Below are positions 22,586-33,049 of a stretch of DNA of 33,049 bases, one piece after another. The stretch lies in the NCBI RefSeq assembly GCF_004348335.1, contig NZ_SMJW01000074.1, positions 1 to 33,049 on the forward strand. Direction: 5' to 3'. The DNA is from Actinomadura bangladeshensis (GTDB lineage Bacteria; Actinomycetota; Actinomycetes; Streptosporangiales; Streptosporangiaceae). How positions within the stretch are numbered: the stretch's first letter is position 1; every line of letters starts with the position of its first letter. The notes under the pieces are model-generated. The model saw nothing but the letters and a program-made list of their open reading frames with translations. It did no database searches and had not been told where the DNA came from. A program made the position numbers and the translations under genes.

Positions 22586-25296
22586 CCGTCTTTCCTTTCG
22601 TCGGTCTCGACGACCTCGACCACGCCCCGGTCGCCGTCCACCGTGACGAGGTCGCCGGTCTTGATGGTCTGCGTGGCGTGCTTGGTGTTGACCACGGAGG
22701 GGACGCGGAACTCGCGGGACACGATCGAGCTGTGCGAGAGCATGGAGCCGATGTCGGTGACGACCGCGCCCGCGATCGCGAACAGCGGGGTCCAGGACGC
22801 GTCGGTGAAGCGGGTCACCAGGACCTCGCCGACCTGGAACTCGTCGGCCTGCCAGACGAGGTCCTCGATGATGCGGGCCCGCCCGACGACGCGGCCGGGG
22901 CTGGCGCCGAGGCCCTCCAGCCGGACGCCGTCCGGGGCCGGGCGGACGGCCGTGGTGACGTCCCATTCGCCGACGAGGCTGAGCGGCGGCTCGGGCAGCC
23001 GGGCGTAGGACTGGAACGTCCGCCGGGCCTCCTCCAGCTTGGCGCGGGAGAACACCTCGCGGGCGTCCCGGTCGCCGTCCAGGTAGGCCAGGACGTCGGC
23101 GAAGTCGAGGTCGGCGACCTCGTCCAGGGAGCGCAGCACCCCGGCCGCGACGAGCCGGCGGCCGACCTCGTAGACGACGCGCCGCACCAGCCAGATCGAG
23201 GTGATCATCGACATGCGGGTGGTCTCGCGGAGCCGGCTGCACGTCTCGTACAGCGCCATGACCCGCTCGATCGTGCGGCGCTTCGGCGCGGGCAGCCGCT
23301 GCAGCGCCTCACCCGCCGCGTCCTCGCCCGGGTCGTGGGCGCGGTCGAGGACGTCGTCGATGGAGAATCCCTCGTCGGCGTAGCGGCGGATCATCTGGAA
23401 GACGTAGGACGGGTCGTCGATCCAGCGCGGGTGGGTCAGCTCCATCTCCTGCCGCCCGCGCGTACCGTTCTCGCGCAGGAACGGGACCATGTGGGCGTCC
23501 CAGAAGGCGCGGCCGGCGTCGTCGGCGCGCAGCAGGGCCGGGACGTCCTCGCCGACGCCGCCCCGGATGATCTCCATGACGCGGTCGTCGCGCCGGGCGA
23601 CCTGGGCGAGCGCCCAGATCTCGCGGGCGGACTCGACCGTCCGCAGGCTGGACATGTCGGTCTTGATCCGGTTCCGCAGGCTGGTGCCCTCCTGGCCGAG
23701 CCAGGCGCCGCACAGCGCTTCGAGGACGCCGTAGAAGCCGAACGCGTTCATGTAGTACGGCATGTAGCCGACGTGCATGTCGTGGAAGTAGGCGAGCCGC
23801 CGCGCCAGCTCCGCGTTCAGCTCCGGCCGGTCGAGCCGGGCCAGGTCGATGCCCTGCGCGCGGTCGAACTCGTAGAAGCGGGACCGCACCATCCGCCGGG
23901 CGCGCTTCTTCATGTTCCGCAGTTCGGCGATGGACGTCTTCAGCCAGAATCCGGCCGCCTTCAGCTCCTCCGCGCCGCCCGGCCATTCGCCGAAGGGGTT
24001 CTCGTAGGTGTCGAGGTCCACTTCCTCGCTGACGAAGCGGCTCGTGAAGCGGCTCTGGTCCTTGGTGGGGAGGCACTGGCCGAGCATGTAGGCCGTGTAG
24101 GAGATGTTCAGGTAGACGTGGCCTTGCAGGTTGCCCATGTGCAGCGACATGTCGCCGGGGTCGCGGACGCCCGTCGACACGGCGCAGCCCCGGTGGACGT
24201 TGTGCTGGTAGTACTGCGCGAACGACTGGCCGAGCGGGGACATGACGCCGGTGAAGATCTCGCCGATGTCCATGCGCGACCACAGCGTCCCCTCGCGGAC
24301 GGCGTCGGGCACGGGGCACAGGTAGGGGCTGGTCCGCCGGTCGCGCACGGGCGTGGTCGTGATGGGACGGGTCTGCAGCAGGTACGGCCTCCCGTCCCGG
24401 ACGGCCCATTCGATGTCCTGCTCCGCGCCGTAGTGGTCGCGGACCCGCACGGCCAGCCGCGCCAGTTCGGCGAGTTCGGCGGGCGTCAGGCACGCGGTGT
24501 TGCGCGCGGCGGCGTCCACCTTGACGAGGCCGACCGTCCCCGGCTCGACGGGCGCGCACTTGGTGACCTTGTAGCGGATCTTCTGTTCGACGACCTCCGG
24601 GCCGGCCGGGTCGACGAGGAAGAAGTCGGAGGTGACCTTGCCCGCGACGAGGCCCTCGCCGAGGCCCCAGCACGCCTCGACGACGAACCGGTCGGTGCGC
24701 CCGCCGACCGGGTCGCGGGTGAACAGCACCCCGCCGGTGTCGGCGTGCACCATCTGCTGGACGACCACGGCGATCGACCCGGCCTGCGACGCGTCCCGGT
24801 AGGCGGCGGCCCGGTCGGTCCACAGCGACGCCCAGCACACCTTGACGGCGTCGAGGAGCGCGCCGTCCCCGGCGGTGTCGAGCACGGTGTCGTGCTGGCC
24901 CGCGAACGAATGGGACTCGGAGTCCTCCGCGGACGCCGACGACCGGACGGCGACGCGGGGCCGCCCGAGGTCCCCGTACGCCGCCAGGATCGCGGCCGCG
25001 ATGCCGTCCGGGACGTCCGCCGCGACGATGCGTTCGCGAAGCTTGGCGGGCTCGGTCCCGGCGATGTCGGCGTCCAGGCCGGTCTCCCGCAGGAAACGCT
25101 CGAACAGCGCGGTCGTCAGGCAGAAGGCGGGCGGGACGGGCAGGCCCGCGCGGAGCATCTCGTCCAGCCGGGTCGCCTTGCCGCCGAGCAGCCCGGCGGG
25201 CGGGACCTCGCCCGCGCCCAGCACGAGGATCTGCTCTTTCACAGAGGTCTTTCCCTTGGCAGAGGTCTTGCCCTTGACAGAAGACGGGGTCGCCAT
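22582..25296 (-). CDS. redH: Prodiginine-condensing enzyme, RedH/PigC (PEP synthase-like)
   Basis: A 904-residue protein with the layout of phosphoenolpyruvate synthase/PPDK: an N-terminal ATP-grasp domain (about 20-330, with LGGKATRLDEMLRAGLPVPP and VAVRSSASAEDSESHSFAGQ), a long central domain and a C-terminal swivelling phosphohistidine domain with H855 in SMLSHSSIVSREFRVPSVV. RedH/PigC uses ATP to condense the 4-methoxy-bipyrrole aldehyde (MBC) with the monopyrrole to give the tripyrrole pigment. This is the diagnostic enzyme of prodiginine and tambjamine-type clusters. The N-terminus has an extra lysine-rich repeat (VKGKTSAKGKTSVK). The start ATG at 25296 shares one base with the methyltransferase stop. 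Confidence 0.93.
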   Translation of the reverse strand: MATPSSVKGKTSAKGKTSVKEQILVLGAGEVPPAGLLGGKATRLDEMLRAGLPVPPAFCLTTALFERFLRETGLDADIAGTEPAKLRERIVAADVPDGIAAAILAAYGDLGRPRVAVRSSASAEDSESHSFAGQHDTVLDTAGDGALLDAVKVCWASLWTDRAAAYRDASQAGSIAVVVQQMVHADTGGVLFTRDPVGGRTDRFVVEACWGLGEGLVAGKVTSDFFLVDPAGPEVVEQKIRYKVTKCAPVEPGTVGLVKVDAAARNTACLTPAELAELARLAVRVRDHYGAEQDIEWAVRDGRPYLLQTRPITTTPVRDRRTSPYLCPVPDAVREGTLWSRMDIGEIFTGVMSPLGQSFAQYYQHNVHRGCAVSTGVRDPGDMSLHMGNLQGHVYLNISYTAYMLGQCLPTKDQSRFTSRFVSEEVDLDTYENPFGEWPGGAEELKAAGFWLKTSIAELRNMKKRARRMVRSRFYEFDRAQGIDLARLDRPELNAELARRLAYFHDMHVGYMPYYMNAFGFYGVLEALCGAWLGQEGTSLRNRIKTDMSSLRTVESAREIWALAQVARRDDRVMEIIRGGVGEDVPALLRADDAGRAFWDAHMVPFLRENGTRGRQEMELTHPRWIDDPSYVFQMIRRYADEGFSIDDVLDRAHDPGEDAAGEALQRLPAPKRRTIERVMALYETCSRLRETTRMSMITSIWLVRRVVYEVGRRLVAAGVLRSLDEVADLDFADVLAYLDGDRDAREVFSRAKLEEARRTFQSYARLPEPPLSLVGEWDVTTAVRPAPDGVRLEGLGASPGRVVGRARIIEDLVWQADEFQVGEVLVTRFTDASWTPLFAIAGAVVTDIGSMLSHSSIVSREFRVPSVVNTKHATQTIKTGDLVTVDGDRGVVEVVETDERKDG
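25242..25277 (-). repeat. Two 18-bp direct repeats in the 5' end of redH
   Basis: 25242-25259 and 25260-25277 match at 16 of 18 bases and encode the repeated Lys-Gly-Lys-Thr-Ser segment of the RedH N-terminus; a degenerate third copy begins at 25278. It is probably slippage-derived. Confidence 0.6.
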
Positions 25297-26345
25297 CAGA
25301 TGAGCTCCTCAGCGGTGCCGTGGCCCGGGGCCCGGTTGGTGCCGACGAAGGCGCGGAACTGCTCGCCGGGGATGAGCCGCCGCTCCCTGACCCCGGTGAA
25401 CCCGGCGGCCTCCAGCTGGGCGGCCAGCTCGGCGGCGTGCGGCAGCGGGCCGCCGAAGTCGGCGCACTCGAACCACAGGTCGAGGACCTCCATGCCGACC
25501 GCGCCGCCCCGGCAGGCGGTGGTCAGCAGCAGCCGGCCGCCGGGCGCCAGCAGCGACCGCACCCGCTCCAGCACCTTCACCCGCTCGTCCTCGGGGAAGT
25601 AGTAGATGTTGTTGTGCATGGTCACGAGGTCGAACACCGGCTCGGTGTCCAGGTCGCGGACGTCCGCCCGGCGGACCTGCACGCGGTCGGCGAGGCCCCA
25701 CGCGGCCATGTTCGCGGCGGCGCCGGCGGCCACGTCGTCCTGCAGGTCGATCGCGAGCGCGGTGAGCCGCGGGTTCAGCAGGGCGGCGTGCCGGACGTGC
25801 ACGCCGCTGCCGCAGCCGACCTCCAGCAGCCGGCGCGGCTCGTCCCGGTTCATGACGAGGCCGACGGCCTCCTCGACGAACGGCTGCACCACGCGGGTGG
25901 AGCGGGCGATGACCGCGCCGTCCTGGTCGCCGAGCGTCAGCCGCCGGCCGCCCCGCGCCATGGCGGGGGCGTCCAGCAGGACGGGCAGGTGGAACCGCGC
26001 GACCTCCTCCAGGGCGGCGGCGACGGCGTCGTTGCGCGGGTCGCCGAGCGCCTTCGCGGCCCGGCCGCGCAGCTTGTAGCAGCCGTCGTCGAAGCCCAGC
26101 TCGCCGAGCCGCACCCCGATGTCCAGCCAGGCGCGCAGCACGTGCCGGTCTTCGCGGACGCCGAGCGCCGCCGCGAGCGTGTCCAGGTCGCAGGGCCGCA
26201 CCGCCAGCCGCCGCAGCACGCCGCTGCCCGACGCGGCGGCGAGGAACGACGCCCGGTACAGGGGCGTGACGAGGCTCCGGCCGAGCGACAGCAGCAGCGG
26301 GACCTGCCGGCCTCCGGCCAGCTTGGCCAGGGTCGCGACTTTCAT
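25296..26345 (-). CDS. redI: SAM-dependent O-methyltransferase, RedI/PigF-like
   Basis: A 349-residue class I methyltransferase. A helical N-terminal domain (about 1-140) precedes the Rossmann SAM domain, with the glycine loop LLEVGCGSGVHV (173-184), an acidic residue in LTALAIDLQDD binding the SAM ribose, and RRADVRDLD. RedI/PigF methylates the hydroxyl of HBC to give MBC, the 4-methoxy-bipyrrole aldehyde; in Serratia PigN assists (RedF counterpart, not in this window). The ATG at 26345 overlaps the thioesterase stop as ATGA. The position between redJ and redH is as in S. coelicolor. Confidence 0.85.
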   Translation of the reverse strand: MKVATLAKLAGGRQVPLLLSLGRSLVTPLYRASFLAAASGSGVLRRLAVRPCDLDTLAAALGVREDRHVLRAWLDIGVRLGELGFDDGCYKLRGRAAKALGDPRNDAVAAALEEVARFHLPVLLDAPAMARGGRRLTLGDQDGAVIARSTRVVQPFVEEAVGLVMNRDEPRRLLEVGCGSGVHVRHAALLNPRLTALAIDLQDDVAAGAAANMAAWGLADRVQVRRADVRDLDTEPVFDLVTMHNNIYYFPEDERVKVLERVRSLLAPGGRLLLTTACRGGAVGMEVLDLWFECADFGGPLPHAAELAAQLEAAGFTGVRERRLIPGEQFRAFVGTNRAPGHGTAEELI

Positions 26346-27149
26346 GTCCGAGTCCTCCGGGGGTCGATGGTGTGGGCGCGGGGGTGCCCGCCCAGTTCGC
26401 GGCGGAGCTCGCGCAGCAGCGCGTCCCGGTCCGGGCCGGCCAGGTAGAAGTGGCCGCCGGGCAGGTGCCGGCGCAGCGTCGAGCCGTAGGTGTACTCGCG
26501 CCACTCGTCCACCTGCGCCGGCGCCGCGATCGGGTCGCCCGCGGCGGAGAACGCGGTGATCGGGCAGCGCAGCGGGCGGCGCGGCGCCCACCGGTACCGC
26601 TCGCACGCGGTGAGGTCGGCGCGCAGCACCGGCATGCGGCGCGCGAACTGCGGGCCGCCCGAGCGCGGGTCGACGCCGGCGCCGGTGAGGCCGCCGAGGT
26701 CGCGGACCATGCGCAGCAGCGCGTCGTCGGTGAGCTCCGCGCCGATCCGGTCGCCGTAGAAGTGCGGGGCCCGGCTGCCGGACACGAACAGGTGGACGGG
26801 CTCCCCGGCTCCGCGGTCGCGCAGCTCGCAGGCGACCTCGTAGGCCAGCAGCGCGCCCATGCTGTGCCCGAACAGCGCGTGGGAACCGGCGAGCCCCCCG
26901 TCGATGAGCGCCGCGGCGATGTCCTCCGCCATCGGGCGCAGCTCGCCGCGGGGCCGCTCCTCCAGCCGGAAGCTCCGGCCGGGCAGCAGCACCGGGACGA
27001 TCTGGACGTGCTCGCCGACGTGCGCGTCCCAGTCCCGGTAGACCGACGGCGTCCCGCCCGCGTGCGGGAAGCAGATCAGGCGCACGGCCGCCTCGGGGTC
27101 GGCGGTCACGCCCGGGAACCAGGCGCGCTGCTCGGTGCCGGTGCCGGTG

Positions 27150-27157
<8 letters not shown>
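26342..27157 (-). CDS. redJ: Type II thioesterase, RedJ-like
   Basis: A 271-residue alpha/beta hydrolase of the type II thioesterase family. The triad is visible: S99 in FGHSMG, D208 in SAAGDP and H236 in PGGHFYL, with the family start CFPHAGG. Such enzymes clear wrong acyl groups from carrier domains; in the red pathway RedJ releases or edits the fatty acyl chain feeding RedL. The ATG at 27157 overlaps the end of the RedL-RedK gene by eight bases, so it is co-translated with it. Confidence 0.88.

Positions 27158-33049
<5,892 letters not shown>

Noticed and set aside
18813-25602. Very long plus-strand open frames opposite redX to redH
   Set aside because: Same reason: no recognisable motifs, biased composition, and the opposite strand has intact catalytic domains.

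Overview
The window is very GC-rich, densely packed actinobacterial DNA with strong G/C third-codon bias, short or overlapping gene junctions, a SARP regulator and an Rv0081-type ArsR regulator. The gene content fits a filamentous actinomycete. Actinomadura or another Thermomonosporaceae member is my best guess, because prodiginines are known from that group, but no marker gene in the window proves it. There are no RNA genes, insertion sequences or CRISPR arrays. The largest gap between genes is about 240 bp.

Region 1 (1-7323, minus strand) is a six-gene membrane complex operon, entered from the right and cut by the left window edge: a NuoB/HycG-like Fe-S subunit, a HyfB-like antiporter subunit, HycD/NuoH-like, HycP/HyfE-like, HycQ/HyfF-like and HycE/NuoCD-like subunits. 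It lies directly downstream of an ArsR regulator. Gene order and the ArsR sequence match the Mycobacterium tuberculosis Rv0081-Rv0087 (hyc) locus. The HycE-like protein has lost the first pair of nickel-binding cysteines, so the complex is probably not a hydrogenase. Two nearly identical 23-bp sites, one upstream of the ArsR gene and one upstream of the operon, look like the regulator's operators.

Region 2 (7374-10851, plus strand) is a tetR-mmpL-tetR operon: an RND/MMPL exporter between two TetR regulators. A perfect inverted repeat overlaps its probable -35 box, the first gene may be translated from a leaderless mRNA, and the exporter gene carries a TTA codon.

Region 3 (10861-33049, minus strand) is a large part of a prodiginine (red/pig) biosynthetic cluster, running off the right edge. 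Read on the minus strand from the right: a RedL-type ACP-ACP-KS-AT-ACP-oxoamine synthase fused to a RedK-like reductase, then RedJ, RedI, RedH, RedG, RedX, RedW and RedY homologues in one tightly overlapped run. Next come a SARP regulator and a second run of RedP, RedR, a 36-residue membrane peptide, a kinase-fold protein, RedU (phosphopantetheinyl transferase) and a RedV-like nitroreductase. RedP/RedR make the acyl starter and RedL/K turns it into the 2-alkylpyrrole. RedX and RedW serve the bipyrrole branch, RedI methylates it, RedH joins the halves, and RedG suggests a carbocyclised product. The prolyl-loading and serine-condensing genes (RedM, RedN, RedO), RedF and a RedQ acyl carrier protein are not in the window and may lie to the right.

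Most notable are the RedL-RedK fusion, a carrier domain whose active-site serine is tyrosine, the kinase-like protein and tiny membrane peptide between RedU and RedR, SARP-type direct repeats before redP, and the hydrogenase-like complex without its first nickel-ligand motif.
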